Source: a virus. Taken from it: a stretch of 25,976 nt of DNA. Position numbers and translations under genes: made by a program. The notes beneath the pieces were generated by a model. The model made no database searches. It was not told the origin of the DNA and saw only the letters and a program-made list of their open reading frames with translations. The stretch covers positions 1 to 25,976 of IMG/VR virus record IMGVR_UViG_3300028372_000042, one strand, 5' to 3'. Positions 1-9,749 of this stretch are shown here, in pieces. How positions within the stretch are numbered: the first letter of the stretch is position 1; each line of letters starts with the position of its first letter.

Positions 1-3000
1 TGAACGAGCCAGCCGTATTTTGCAATGCCATTTGACCATCGCGATCCCTCTCGCCAGACCTGAACGCGTACGGACCAATATCATCGAGCAGTTGCCTGAT
101 GTTTATGTTGGTCTCATTGATAGCCTGGGTCTGTTCCTTGGTCGCATCCACAAGTTGAGAACCATAGTCTTGTGCCGCTGATATGGCCTCTTTCTTCGGT
201 CTTTTGCCAGACTCAAAGGCGTACGGACCAATATCATCTAGCAACTGCTTGACGTTAACATTGGTCTCGTTGATAGCCTCAGCTTGCCCCCTCACTGAGT
301 CGGCAAGTTGAATCGCCGACGCCACAGCTTCATTATCGCCTCTTACAACCTCAGCACCAATGTCGGTGAGTAGTTGCTCGACATTGGTACGAGTTACCTG
401 TTCGGGTGTGGTCCTTGACGTATCCCATAGGCGACCCCTCTGGTCGTTCATAGCCCTAGGTCCGTACATCAACCCATCAACGCCCATGACCTCCATCCAA
501 CTGCGGTTCATGTCGTCGACAGCATTAAGAATCGGGGTGTTCAACGCCCCTCTAAGAGCGTTAAGATCCCCCATGAACTCGTCAGTGGTGCTGTATAGCT
601 CTTGTGCCCTTTGCACAAATGTGAGACCGTCGCCCACCATTAGCTGGCCACTGGTGCGCTCGGGCGGTGCAAGATTAGGCTCACTGCTTCCTGTGTAGCC
701 AACCTTCTTAGCCACACTATTCGCAATCAACCGAGCCTCACCCTTGACCCATTGCTCCTCAAGAAGCCTAGTTGTCTTCTCAAGACTCACATTGGCTTCA
801 TCTGCCCTCTTCAAGAGCTTGTCGGGCAGGTTGTAGACACCACTTAGAGACTGCTTCTCTTGAGTGTCATCATGCAACTTCATACGATTAACAAGGTAAT
901 CGGCACGCTCCCTCGGTGTCATACCCGATAGAGCACTGTTGTTCCCATTGATACTGTTAGCCGCTGCCATGTCCTGAGCGCCCGTAACCCCGTTCAAAAT
1001 AGCTTCTCGCCACATGGTAAATACGGCACGCTCGGTAAGAGCAATCTCACCGACACCGTTCTTCTCGGGGTCGTTCATCCATTCAAGCATGGGCTTCAGG
1101 TAGTGGCTTTGCGCGTACTGCATTTGAAGCTGCTGGAACTTAGCCACCTTGCCAAACTCATTAAGACTCTTCTCCACATCACTGGAGTACAGTAAATCCA
1201 GTGTCTCCTGAGATAGTCTGACAGATCTACTTGTGCTATTAGTTAGCTCGACAATCTTGTCAGTGTTCTCTCCGAAAATTTCTCGGAACTTATCCGGATC
1301 GAGAGACTGTGCAGCATCCAGAAGTTGACCCAGTGCACCACCAGACAGGGTATTCTGAAACAGCCCGTAAGCCATCCCCACCCCTTCCTCAAGGTCTCGA
1401 TCGTCTCTGACAGCGCCAAAGTTACCGCTTGACTCCTTCGCGATGATAAGGCCACTAAGCCTGTCCATCTGCTCAGGATCGAAGATTCCCATATCACCGA
1501 AGTGACGGGGAACATTCATGTCACCCATGAAGTCGACTCTATCAGCGTAAACGATTTGACGGTTGGCGTTGACAACTTGCTCATTGAGAGCGTCCTCTTT
1601 CGCCACGCCGCTGTTCGCATCAATCAACTTTTGGAGGAACTCGCGCTCCTTTTCGATGCTGGATCGCAGTTTCTCAACCGCTTCCTCACCTACTACAGAA
1701 CGAAGTGCCTCTCGCTGACCCTTGATGCCATCCTTGACAGCCTTAGCCATCTTGGACGTATCGTTAGGGTCGAAGGCCATGAGCTTACCCAGTTCTTCCT
1801 GAGTCCTCTTAGCCTCTTCCTGAATATCCTTGAGGGCTTCCTGAAGGATGTTCTCACCGTCGACATTGATTGTGAACTTAAGTTCACGCTCCACCTTGTC
1901 TTTCTGTTCGTCAGCCAACTTCTTGGAAAGACCTTGCATCTTCTCAAGGAACTTCAAGTAGTCTTCCGGATTGTCTCCGAATAGCTTCTGGCCGAACTCT
2001 TGCAGCTTATCAAGGTCTGTCGCCGCCTTGTCCAAATCCCCAGAGTTCAAGTGACGGTCGAATGATGCGAGTGCACCCTGAGCACGGATGCTGTACATCT
2101 CTTCGAGCTTCTCATTGATCTTCTCTTGCTCCTCGTAGTAATCGCGTGCACGATCGGCAAGAATCCTCATGTCACCACTCAAGGCTGACATATTGAGGGT
2201 TCCGTTTTTGAGTTGCTCGTTGAAGCTCTCCATTGCGGACTTCGGATCGTCCAAAGCCCGGTACAGGCTCATACCTGTAGCCGCTGCCAATGTAGTGAGG
2301 CTTCCTAGCTCATCGAGTCCAAGCATCTCATCCAGGCCACCGCTAATTCCATCACGGAAAATATCAGCCTGCTTACCAAGCTCCTTGGAAATCTGCTCCA
2401 AGACGCCAATACGCCTGTCAACGTACTTGAGGTGCTCCTTCTCTTCTAGCTTCTGCTCTTTTTGCAGGTCGTTAATCTGCTTACCAAGCTGCATGTACTG
2501 GTGTCGGTTCAGGATCAACTGGCGCTCATACTCCACTTCGCCAATCTTCCCCTGCTTGAACTGCTCCTCAAACTTAGCACGCTTCTTCTGAAGGCCGTCC
2601 ATCTCCTCGGTAATAGCGAGGATCTCATACTGTAGACCAGCGCGCTCTTGCTTCGGATTCAGAATCTCCTCAGAGATCTTCATCGTATCGTAGAGCATCT
2701 GGTTTTCTTCTCTAATAGCATCATTCAGACCCAACTGGATATCCAGTAGCTCAAGCTGGAACTCCTTCATCTGCTTAAGAGCTTCAACACTCTCAATCTT
2801 GATGCCAGTCATCTTCTCAGCGGCGCCTAGCTCGCGCAACTGGTGCTTGATATTCTGCATCAGCAAGTCTGTTTTGACCGACAGACTCTTATTGGAATCG
2901 GTGAGATTAAGCTCCTCAATCCGGAGTTGCTCATTCAACTTCTCCAACTCATGCCTACCCTTCATGATGGCAAGGTTCTTCTCCTTCCACATCTTCAGGA

Positions 3001-6000
3001 TACCAGCGAACTCCTTGTCGTATTGAGCCAGAGTCTTAACGAATTCCATCTGCCCTTTGACAGTATCGGAAAACGCCTTGGCCCTATCCTCAATACTTTG
3101 ATCTTCGTCACCGCCCTCTTGAGGGGTGAATTCAAAGTTGAACTTAAGTTCATTCAACTTCTCGATCATCTTGTTCGCACTAAGACCAAGGTTAGCCTTG
3201 CGGTCCAGGTCTTGGACGGCTTTACTCAACTCAAGTTCACGCAGTTGCATGTCATTGAGTGTAGCCTGCGCTCGAATACCGTCTCGAATGGAGTTAACCA
3301 AGTTCTGCATCGACTTGGCACGGTCATCCAGCACAGCCAAAACAGAGCCTTCTTCGATTCTGTCCAGCGCGCCCAATGTGCTGAAGTCTGTATCAGCAAT
3401 GCTCTCAGACATATTCTGCAACAGAAGCATCAACTTCTGAGCTTTAATCTGAGTTCTACCGAAGGTGTCTGTAACCTTCATCCCATTCTCATCGAGGACG
3501 ATCATATCCTCGACGATGTTATTCAGGACGTTCTCAAGACCAGCGGCTTCAGTCTCCGCATTCTTGAATTCTTCAACAGCGGCGCCACGCTGTTGCTCAT
3601 TGATGAAACCACCTTCCATCAGGGAGTCCAACAGCGTTGGGATTGCATCCGCGCTGTTCTTGAGGATTCCCTCGTTGGCGATCTCTTTTGTGATGGTCCT
3701 GCGAAGCTGCTTAATATCAACGAAGGTCTCTTGCCCTTCTAGGACTGGAAGACTCGTCCCTGAACCTGCAATGCTCACAGCCTCAGCAATTCCTCCAAAC
3801 TCAGCTTTAGTCCTTTCAGCTTCCTCTCGTAATCCCTCCAGTTCTCCTCGGATTTGGATATAGGCAGACCCGTCAATCGGTGCGTCTGCAATCTCCAGCA
3901 TCTCATCCATAAGACCAAGAGTCTCAAGGTTGAAGTCGTATTCGCTGGAGTCCGGATTACGGAGTTGGCCGAAGATTCGATTGTCGATGGAATTCTGAAC
4001 CATCTTAGCGATACGGCGTGCCTCACTTCTGTCCAGGTGAAAGCTTCCGTTAAGGGTTTCTACAAGCTTTTCATTGAGCTTCTCCTTCATTACATCGTAG
4101 TTGCCACTGGACGCTGCCTTGTCGAGAAGGCCCTTGTGAACCTCAACAACTCTACTTAGCGCCCCCTGACTGGATGCCACCAGTCGCTCATAGGCTTTTA
4201 ACTGGGCCTCAAGACGGGGCAAATCCTGGGGGTCTGTGAGACTAGCCATGTCAAGCTGCTCACGAGTGGCCTGAAGCTCATCCATCGCCTGAAGCATCAT
4301 GTCTAACTCTTGACCAACCGGGTCAAGATCAACGTCAAACCAGTCACCAAGGAAGAAAGCCGACTCCACAAATTTAGAGAACTCATCTTGGCCTTCGGAC
4401 TCAAGTGCCGCCATTTTAGCGTCAACGAGCGACTCAATGAGTTCCGGGCTGGCCTTGAAGGGTAGTCTATGAGCGTTCTTCTCAAACTTGGCCCTCACTT
4501 CCTCCCTTGAAGGTTGTGCACTCGCCTCCTTCTGGCCGGACTCTTGACCTGGGACCGTTGCGATCCACTCATCAATCTTCATCACGAGAGAGACAATGGC
4601 GTCTACAATAATGCGCATACCACTCTCGAACAGTGATCCTAAAATCCTAAGACTGGTTCCAGCCGAGATGGTGAAGTCATTAATCTCATACACCTTCTCA
4701 GCTTGCTTAAGAATGTTGGCATCAAGTTCCTTCTGCTTCTCCAGCCTCTTACTCGCCAGGGCATCTTGTCGCACCCTGGATTGCTCCATGATGCGGGCTT
4801 CGATGTCTCCAAACTGAGCAACCAATTCTTCATTGCTCTTGGCGAGGATTTCAGCTTCGGAAGCCAAGTCGGTCTTCGTCTTCTTAAACGCATCCCGAAT
4901 CTTCTGTGCGGCCACATCAGTATGAATAGCAGTGCTATCCATGGTGTCGCCAATCTTGGTGATCTCTTCACGGAGTTCTTTGATATCGTTAATCTGACGG
5001 TCGAAACCATTCAGACTTGCTGAGATGTCATCGAACTCTCGCTCAAGCTCTGCCATAGATTTGTGGACTTTTGCAATGATTGCAGCAAGCACTGTGAGCG
5101 CAATCATAATAGCCGCAACCTGTGGAGCACTGAGACCAAACAGGATCCCCTTGTTCATCTTGCCGCGTGTCTTACTGGTGCCATTCATCGCCGTTTCGAG
5201 AGTCCCATAGGCTCCGGCAGTTTTCAGTGCAGCAATCTGAGTCTTCGTAAGCTCCAACTGATTCATCCTCAGGGAGGTGTTGAAACCCCTAATGGCCAAG
5301 ATCGACTCCTTCAGTCTTACGCTAAACGCGAAGAGGACTTGAAGGATTGCGACCAAAGACTGCCAAGCAATGACAGCCACACCACCAAAGATAACCAAGT
5401 GCGTGATGAATTGGTCCAGGCCAGTGGCCTTTAAGAATTCCTGCACCTGCTTGATAGCGTCCGCAAAGACAATCAGTGCTTCCTTGGCTGGCTCAAGACC
5501 GTTACGCACGATCTCCAGAAGGGCTTGCTTAGCCGCTTCAAAACGCTTCACCAATGTGTTGCGAACGAGACTAGAGATCTCATCTAGCTCACTCGTGGAG
5601 GTATCCCCAAAGTCCTCCATTACCTCTTTCACTTCATTGACCTTCAGGGCCAACGTAGTGAACGCGGGTGCGCCACGCAGACCAAAGAGACGGAAGTTCG
5701 TCTCAAGCTGCTTAGCATTGATTGCACCCGTCTTCAGCCCCTTGTTCACTCCTTCCAAGACCTTCACGAACTGCTTGTTGATACTCTCGTTCGGGTCAAT
5801 CTCGAAATCAAGGTTGAGGGCCTCTTTAAACTGTTCACCTTTGGCGGCAAACTGAGAGAACACACGCTGGAGTGAACGACCCGCACGACCAGACTTGATC
5901 ATGTTATCGTTCAGCACCGAGACGAGGGCAGCTAGTTCGTGAAATTGGAAACCAGCCGTTCGACCGGTCGCCGTCACGAACTTCAAACCTTCCGTCATCT

Positions 6001-9000
6001 CATCAAGCTCGACTTGGTGAGTACGGTAGGACTTCGCCAGCACCTCAGTAATGTTGCGAAATTTCTCAGCTTCGTTACCAGTCTTAGACAACTGGTCACC
6101 AAAGACATTGTAGACACCAGCGATTGAACGTGCCGCCGTCTCAGCATCAGCCTGAGTAGCGGTGATCAACTTCATGGCATCTGCGAGACCAGACATAGTT
6201 GCTTCAGCGGACAGACCAGCGGACTGGAACTGCTTAGCAACCTCGGAGACCTGTTCGACAGTCTCTCCGAATTCGATAGCAAGCTCACGCACCTTCACCT
6301 TCAACATCTCGAAGGCTTCAGTGATACTCTTCACCTCAGAATTAGTGACAGTGAGCAGACGCCCGAAAGCCCGCGACTCCTCCATGAGTTCCATGAAGGC
6401 CGTACGCAGGCCAAAAATAGCGCTCATCACAAGGCCAATGGCCGTAATGAACTTAAAGTTGTTGACAATACTGTCTGCCATATCAGCGCGGAACATCTTG
6501 AATCCGCCGCCGGTACTCTTCAACTGCTTTTCCAGACGGTCCAGCTTGACTCGCTGATTGTCAACGCTGGCGCCCATCTGTCCAAATGCAGATTTAAGCG
6601 CGATAGCCGACTGTCTGTGTCTCTCTTCAGCCTTAGTCAGCCCGTTGTTCACCCTCTCAAGATGGTCGAACGTCTGGATGACCCTTTCAGCAGCCATCCT
6701 CATCGACTTGGCATCCTTGCCAAGCTTCTTCATCTCTTGAGCAGCTACCAGAGTACTGACACCACCCTTCCCAATGCTGTGCTGCGCCTTCTGCATCGAG
6801 CGCGCCATCCGCTCGAAGCGAGTCTGAAGGTCTACAACTTTCCCATTGGCCTCTTGGACATCCTCGCCCATCGCCTGAATACCCCTTACCTTCTGGGCTT
6901 TCTGGCCGGTGGACATGAGGTCTCGCAAGGTGTCACGAGCCTTGACCATCTGTCCAATCAGGATGCGGAGTTCTCTAGCCTGCTCGCCATGGTTTCCATT
7001 CCTGGCAGACAGGTTCGTGTACTCTTGCACGAGTTCAGCAATCGTGTTCTCAAGCTTCTTGTAGTCCTTCTGGACATCACGAGCGTGATTTGCACTTCTG
7101 ATAAAGTCATCACCAGTGTGCATCACGGTCTTGGACAGGTTTTTGAACCTAGATCCAATTATGCCAGCGGTCTTAATCGCCTTCTTTGCGCTGGCGTCGA
7201 ACTGGTCAATACTCTTGTAAAGCTTCTGGTCGATTGCATTCCGACTAGCCTGCTCAAGCCCTTCAAAGCCATCAACAAGCTTTCGGGCATCCATCAGGAT
7301 TCGCTTATGAGTATGGCTAAGCTCTTGGCCCTCTGCTTCCAGAAGCTCAAAGGCTTGGATGACTCCGTAAAGCTTCTCACGTTGACTCCTAGCCTCTTTG
7401 GTGACCTTCGCCATGTCCTTGGCTGCGACAGCCGCAGACGTGCCACCATATTGGAAGCCTTCTTGCGCCCGCTCCATGCGAGCCGTTAGAGATCGGAAAG
7501 CGTCGGCAAGGTTGAACACCTTTTGACGACTTCCCTGAAGCTCTCTAGCCAAGTGGATAAGACTTGACTGGTCGTCGATCTTCTTCATCTCCGAACCAAG
7601 GCGGTCATACGCGTACAACATGCCTTTGATATCGGACTGAAGCTTTTTCGCTGCCTTCGTCGACTTGTCTTCTAGTGCAGCGTATCGAGACTGAGCCTCC
7701 CTGACAGCATCGCCAAGCTGGAAGAAGTCACTCTCCACCTTCTTGAGCGCACGACCCTTCTGAACAAGGTCCCCACTGTCGAAGATTTGCATATCCGAGG
7801 TTTCATGCAGCCTCTCCCGAAGACGCTTAACCTTCTGGGTCACACCATCTACAGCGGACCTAGCCTTCACGAGATGGTCAAACTTATTAATCATGCCGCC
7901 GATAACATCATCGGCTTTCTCACTCGTGACCATGAGCTCTCTAATCTCATTTTCAATCTGAGCTACCCGGTGTGCGGCGTCTTTATCCACACCCTCGATA
8001 AGCTCGTCTTTAATCTTCTGCCCGCGCTCCTTGTCGCCACCTGCAAACTGTCCAGGCTCGGTGTTCCGAATCTGCGTCTTAAGGTGCTGGCTTCCGATCT
8101 TAATCTCAGAGGCATTCTTCTGAAGCCTCTTGATACCACTGCTAATGTCAGTGATAATCTTCTTCGCCGCCTTCAACTCGGCGGTGTTCATGATGCCACC
8201 AGACTTCTGAAGCTGAGTGCTCAGTGCACCGAACTCCTCGTTCAAAGCCTTGGTCGAGAACCGGAGCTTGTTGTTCTGCTTGTAAGCATTCCGGACAGCC
8301 GTATCATACACAGTCATCATGTCACGCTGTGCACGCAACTGACGCATCCCCTCCTTGAATGCCTTGGACTGCTTAGTGAGACTGCTGACATGCTTCTCAT
8401 TCAGATCGATTTGCTTGCCAATCTGATTGATTCTAGCCTGCTGAAACTGAATCGTCTCTTGGAGTTGCTTAGCTTCTTTGCTGTTCTCGCTCCGGAGAGA
8501 CCTGAGTGTCTTCAGGTTCTTCTGAAGCTGCGCTCTGGCCTTTTCTCGGGCCGTCTTAAGAGACTCAGTGTGCTTCATCACAGTACGAATCTGGATACCG
8601 ATCTTCTGACCGGTTCTAGCGTACTTCTCCATGAAGGTCTCAAGACTGCTAAGGTCTCCACCCTTCACGGCGTTCACAAGCTCTTGGCCAGCCTTCTTCG
8701 TAAAGGAGGCACTCTCCGCTGCCACTTCAGCAACACGGCGGTTGATACGGATGCTCTCCTTCGCCGTCCTGTACTGTCGTTCCTGCCAGTCTGAATACTT
8801 GGCCAAGGCGGGAATTACTTGCCCCTCCAAGACCTTCTTCTTACGCTTTAGCGTGGCAAGTTCATTCTTTTCAGCCGAATTGAGGTTGTCCAGATTCCCC
8901 TCAAGGCGGTTGATCTCATTCGACACATCCGAGTACGACCGGTGCGCTCGTTGGGTCATCTTCCGAAGCTCTTGCCCCATCTGCGACAAGACATCCAGGT

Positions 9001-9724
9001 CCACCTTCGCCACTGCCTGCTGTAGAGTGCCGCCAAACTCAGTGGCGATACGCTGAGCACGCTTACGAATCTTGGCTCGGTCACCCTTCCCTTCAGCACT
9101 GCCAGTCAAGGTTCCGGCGATTCTATTAAGAGCGTGAATGTCTCTTTCGATCTGGTCGCTAAGAGACTTGGCCTTTTTGTTCACCTGTCCGGCCATATCA
9201 CTAATGCTGCCATCTTCATCAATGCCGCCCTTGGATTGCTTGCTGCTTTTCACCTTGGACGCATTCTCAGCCACCTGAGCGGCCTGCTGAGCCATCTCTG
9301 TACTAACACCCTTGACAGCCTCCTTGATGGCTGCTCCGGCGCTCTCACCGGCTTTTGAGCCAGCGGTCTTAAATGATTCCGGGATACGGGAAAGGACTTC
9401 CTTGAAGATGTTGGTGAGTCGCTGCTCAATTTGAGCAATACCCTCCTCGTCAACAGTGATTTTCATATTCGCCGTGGCGGTCGTCAGGGAGCTAACAGCA
9501 TCCTGAAACCTGAGAACCCACACGCGAAAGATGTCAAAAACTTCCTTCATCTTTTTGAGGGAAGCTTCATTGACCTTGAGTCCTTTACCGTCACCACCGG
9601 AGATTTTGTCGAGGGCCTCTTGGACTTCCTCGACCATGTTGTTTACTTGCTTGACAATATCGTCGGCGTTCTTGAAGCCTTCTGCTACAAGCTCAACACC
9701 GATCTGAATTTTGTTGCCAGCCAC
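1..9724 (-). CDS. Giant tape measure protein, 3' end beyond window
   Basis: This protein sets tail length during assembly and is thought to help DNA entry into the cell. The gene starts at GTG 9724, five bases after AGGAGG, and stays open in one frame to the window edge, giving at least 3,241 codons. Residues 1-1080 are charged, Lys/Glu/Gln-rich and probably coiled coil. Residues about 1119-1362 match the PhageMin_Tail/TP901 core, with segments such as AIEFGETVEQVSEVAKQF and GRAGRSLQRVFSQFAAKG. Hydrophobic stretches lie at about 1089-1110, 1438-1468 and 1524-1552. Long coiled-coil segments follow, then a lysozyme-like domain (about 2744-2921) and repeats near residues 3120-3230. It follows the tube and chaperone-type genes, as expected for siphoviruses. 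Size is far above lambda gpH (about 850 residues). Family call is confident; the true C-terminus is not visible. Confidence 0.95.
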   Translation of the reverse strand, partial: MAGNKIQIGVELVAEGFKNADDIVKQVNNMVEEVQEALDKISGGDGKGLKVNEASLKKMKEVFDIFRVWVLRFQDAVSSLTTATANMKITVDEEGIAQIEQRLTNIFKEVLSRIPESFKTAGSKAGESAGAAIKEAVKGVSTEMAQQAAQVAENASKVKSSKQSKGGIDEDGSISDMAGQVNKKAKSLSDQIERDIHALNRIAGTLTGSAEGKGDRAKIRKRAQRIATEFGGTLQQAVAKVDLDVLSQMGQELRKMTQRAHRSYSDVSNEINRLEGNLDNLNSAEKNELATLKRKKKVLEGQVIPALAKYSDWQERQYRTAKESIRINRRVAEVAAESASFTKKAGQELVNAVKGGDLSSLETFMEKYARTGQKIGIQIRTVMKHTESLKTAREKARAQLQKNLKTLRSLRSENSKEAKQLQETIQFQQARINQIGKQIDLNEKHVSSLTKQSKAFKEGMRQLRAQRDMMTVYDTAVRNAYKQNNKLRFSTKALNEEFGALSTQLQKSGGIMNTAELKAAKKIITDISSGIKRLQKNASEIKIGSQHLKTQIRNTEPGQFAGGDKERGQKIKDELIEGVDKDAAHRVAQIENEIRELMVTSEKADDVIGGMINKFDHLVKARSAVDGVTQKVKRLRERLHETSDMQIFDSGDLVQKGRALKKVESDFFQLGDAVREAQSRYAALEDKSTKAAKKLQSDIKGMLYAYDRLGSEMKKIDDQSSLIHLARELQGSRQKVFNLADAFRSLTARMERAQEGFQYGGTSAAVAAKDMAKVTKEARSQREKLYGVIQAFELLEAEGQELSHTHKRILMDARKLVDGFEGLEQASRNAIDQKLYKSIDQFDASAKKAIKTAGIIGSRFKNLSKTVMHTGDDFIRSANHARDVQKDYKKLENTIAELVQEYTNLSARNGNHGEQARELRILIGQMVKARDTLRDLMSTGQKAQKVRGIQAMGEDVQEANGKVVDLQTRFERMARSMQKAQHSIGKGGVSTLVAAQEMKKLGKDAKSMRMAAERVIQTFDHLERVNNGLTKAEERHRQSAIALKSAFGQMGASVDNQRVKLDRLEKQLKSTGGGFKMFRADMADSIVNNFKFITAIGLVMSAIFGLRTAFMELMEESRAFGRLLTVTNSEVKSITEAFEMLKVKVRELAIEFGETVEQVSEVAKQFQSAGLSAEATMSGLADAMKLITATQADAETAARSIAGVYNVFGDQLSKTGNEAEKFRNITEVLAKSYRTHQVELDEMTEGLKFVTATGRTAGFQFHELAALVSVLNDNMIKSGRAGRSLQRVFSQFAAKGEQFKEALNLDFEIDPNESINKQFVKVLEGVNKGLKTGAINAKQLETNFRLFGLRGAPAFTTLALKVNEVKEVMEDFGDTSTSELDEISSLVRNTLVKRFEAAKQALLEIVRNGLEPAKEALIVFADAIKQVQEFLKATGLDQFITHLVIFGGVAVIAWQSLVAILQVLFAFSVRLKESILAIRGFNTSLRMNQLELTKTQIAALKTAGAYGTLETAMNGTSKTRGKMNKGILFGLSAPQVAAIMIALTVLAAIIAKVHKSMAELEREFDDISASLNGFDRQINDIKELREEITKIGDTMDSTAIHTDVAAQKIRDAFKKTKTDLASEAEILAKSNEELVAQFGDIEARIMEQSRVRQDALASKRLEKQKELDANILKQAEKVYEINDFTISAGTSLRILGSLFESGMRIIVDAIVSLVMKIDEWIATVPGQESGQKEASAQPSREEVRAKFEKNAHRLPFKASPELIESLVDAKMAALESEGQDEFSKFVESAFFLGDWFDVDLDPVGQELDMMLQAMDELQATREQLDMASLTDPQDLPRLEAQLKAYERLVASSQGALSRVVEVHKGLLDKAASSGNYDVMKEKLNEKLVETLNGSFHLDRSEARRIAKMVQNSIDNRIFGQLRNPDSSEYDFNLETLGLMDEMLEIADAPIDGSAYIQIRGELEGLREEAERTKAEFGGIAEAVSIAGSGTSLPVLEGQETFVDIKQLRRTITKEIANEGILKNSADAIPTLLDSLMEGGFINEQQRGAAVEEFKNAETEAAGLENVLNNIVEDMIVLDENGMKVTDTFGRTQIKAQKLMLLLQNMSESIADTDFSTLGALDRIEEGSVLAVLDDRAKSMQNLVNSIRDGIRAQATLNDMQLRELELSKAVQDLDRKANLGLSANKMIEKLNELKFNFEFTPQEGGDEDQSIEDRAKAFSDTVKGQMEFVKTLAQYDKEFAGILKMWKEKNLAIMKGRHELEKLNEQLRIEELNLTDSNKSLSVKTDLLMQNIKHQLRELGAAEKMTGIKIESVEALKQMKEFQLELLDIQLGLNDAIREENQMLYDTMKISEEILNPKQERAGLQYEILAITEEMDGLQKKRAKFEEQFKQGKIGEVEYERQLILNRHQYMQLGKQINDLQKEQKLEEKEHLKYVDRRIGVLEQISKELGKQADIFRDGISGGLDEMLGLDELGSLTTLAAATGMSLYRALDDPKSAMESFNEQLKNGTLNMSALSGDMRILADRARDYYEEQEKINEKLEEMYSIRAQGALASFDRHLNSGDLDKAATDLDKLQEFGQKLFGDNPEDYLKFLEKMQGLSKKLADEQKDKVERELKFTINVDGENILQEALKDIQEEAKRTQEELGKLMAFDPNDTSKMAKAVKDGIKGQREALRSVVGEEAVEKLRSSIEKEREFLQKLIDANSGVAKEDALNEQVVNANRQIVYADRVDFMGDMNVPRHFGDMGIFDPEQMDRLSGLIIAKESSGNFGAVRDDRDLEEGVGMAYGLFQNTLSGGALGQLLDAAQSLDPDKFREIFGENTDKIVELTNSTSRSVRLSQETLDLLYSSDVEKSLNEFGKVAKFQQLQMQYAQSHYLKPMLEWMNDPEKNGVGEIALTERAVFTMWREAILNGVTGAQDMAAANSINGNNSALSGMTPRERADYLVNRMKLHDDTQEKQSLSGVYNLPDKLLKRADEANVSLEKTTRLLEEQWVKGEARLIANSVAKKVGYTGSSEPNLAPPERTSGQLMVGDGLTFVQRAQELYSTTDEFMGDLNALRGALNTPILNAVDDMNRSWMEVMGVDGLMYGPRAMNDQRGRLWDTSRTTPEQVTRTNVEQLLTDIGAEVVRGDNEAVASAIQLADSVRGQAEAINETNVNVKQLLDDIGPYAFESGKRPKKEAISAAQDYGSQLVDATKEQTQAINETNINIRQLLDDIGPYAFRSGERDRDGQMALQNTAGSF
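60..385 (-). repeat. Three imperfect protein repeats near the tape measure C-terminus
   Basis: The tape measure protein carries three copies of a motif close to AINETNVNVKQLLDDIGPYA. The clearest two start from DNA copies of GCGTACGGACCAATATCATC-like sequence at 66 and 219, which are 153 bases (51 codons) apart. A more diverged third copy (TNVEQLLTDIGAE) lies near 356, 129 bases further upstream in the gene. DNA similarity persists in the two best copies, so the duplication looks fairly recent. Further copies could lie beyond the window edge. Confidence 0.75.
960..1495 (-). other. Lysozyme-superfamily-like domain inside the tape measure protein
   Basis: Residues about 2744-2921 of the tape measure protein read as a compact, non-coiled domain. 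They contain AKESSGNFGAV, then GMAYGLFQ and SGGALGQLLDAA about 20 and 30 residues later. The ES-G-N/F motif followed by GL-Q resembles the catalytic Glu motif and second motif of soluble lytic transglycosylase/goose-lysozyme-type folds, and also phage and bacterial proteins related to chitosanase-like lysozymes. The candidate acid is Glu2764 (codon at 1433-1435). Cell-wall-cleaving domains in tape measure proteins are known and help the tail cross peptidoglycan. The fold call rests on motif reading only. Confidence 0.6.
1872..1887. repeat. TGAAC-N4-GTTCA palindrome, copy in tape measure gene (1)
   Basis: GTGAACTTAAGTTCAC, a perfect 16-base palindrome, encodes E-L-K-F in the tape measure frame. 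It lies upstream, in gene order, of the lysozyme-like domain. Confidence 0.8.
3139..3152. repeat. TGAAC-N4-GTTCA palindrome, copy in tape measure gene (2)
   Basis: TGAACTTAAGTTCA, a perfect 14-base palindrome, encodes E-L-K-F in the tape measure frame. A weaker relative with two mismatches (TCAACTCAAGTTCA) sits at 3226-3239. Confidence 0.8.
6660..7505 (-). repeat. Duplicated ~75-residue module in tape measure N-terminal half
   Basis: Two segments of the tape measure protein, about 226 residues apart, align well. The first is centred on GGTSAAVAAKDMAKVTKEA (near base 7440) and the second on GGVSTLVAAQEMKKLGKDA (near base 6765). Both are followed by VIQ-F--LE after about 14 residues and preceded by M-[RK]AQ. 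Identity is at the protein level; the DNA has diverged, so the duplication is old. Tape measure proteins often grow by internal duplication, which lengthens the tail. Confidence 0.7.
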
Positions 9725-9725
9725 T

Positions 9726-9741
9726 TTACCCTCCTAGGTAA
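9726..9741 (-). promoter_or_regulatory. Tape measure ribosome site presented in a small hairpin loop
   Basis: Ahead of the GTG start at 9724 the mRNA reads UUACC-UAGGAG-GGUAA. The five-base arms can pair and place most of the AGGAGG Shine-Dalgarno sequence in the loop and closing arm. This could tune tape measure translation relative to the upstream chaperone-type gene. The stem is short, so the effect is speculative; the Shine-Dalgarno itself is clear and decides the GTG start. Confidence 0.4.
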
Positions 9742-9749
9742 CGTACTTG

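Noticed and set aside
7787-8794. Long plus-strand open frame opposite the tape measure gene (with others at 2843-3742 and 6617-7489)
   Set aside because: All are complements of the tape measure frame. Their Leu/His/Ser-rich peptides reflect the reverse complement of Lys/Glu/Gln/Ala codons.
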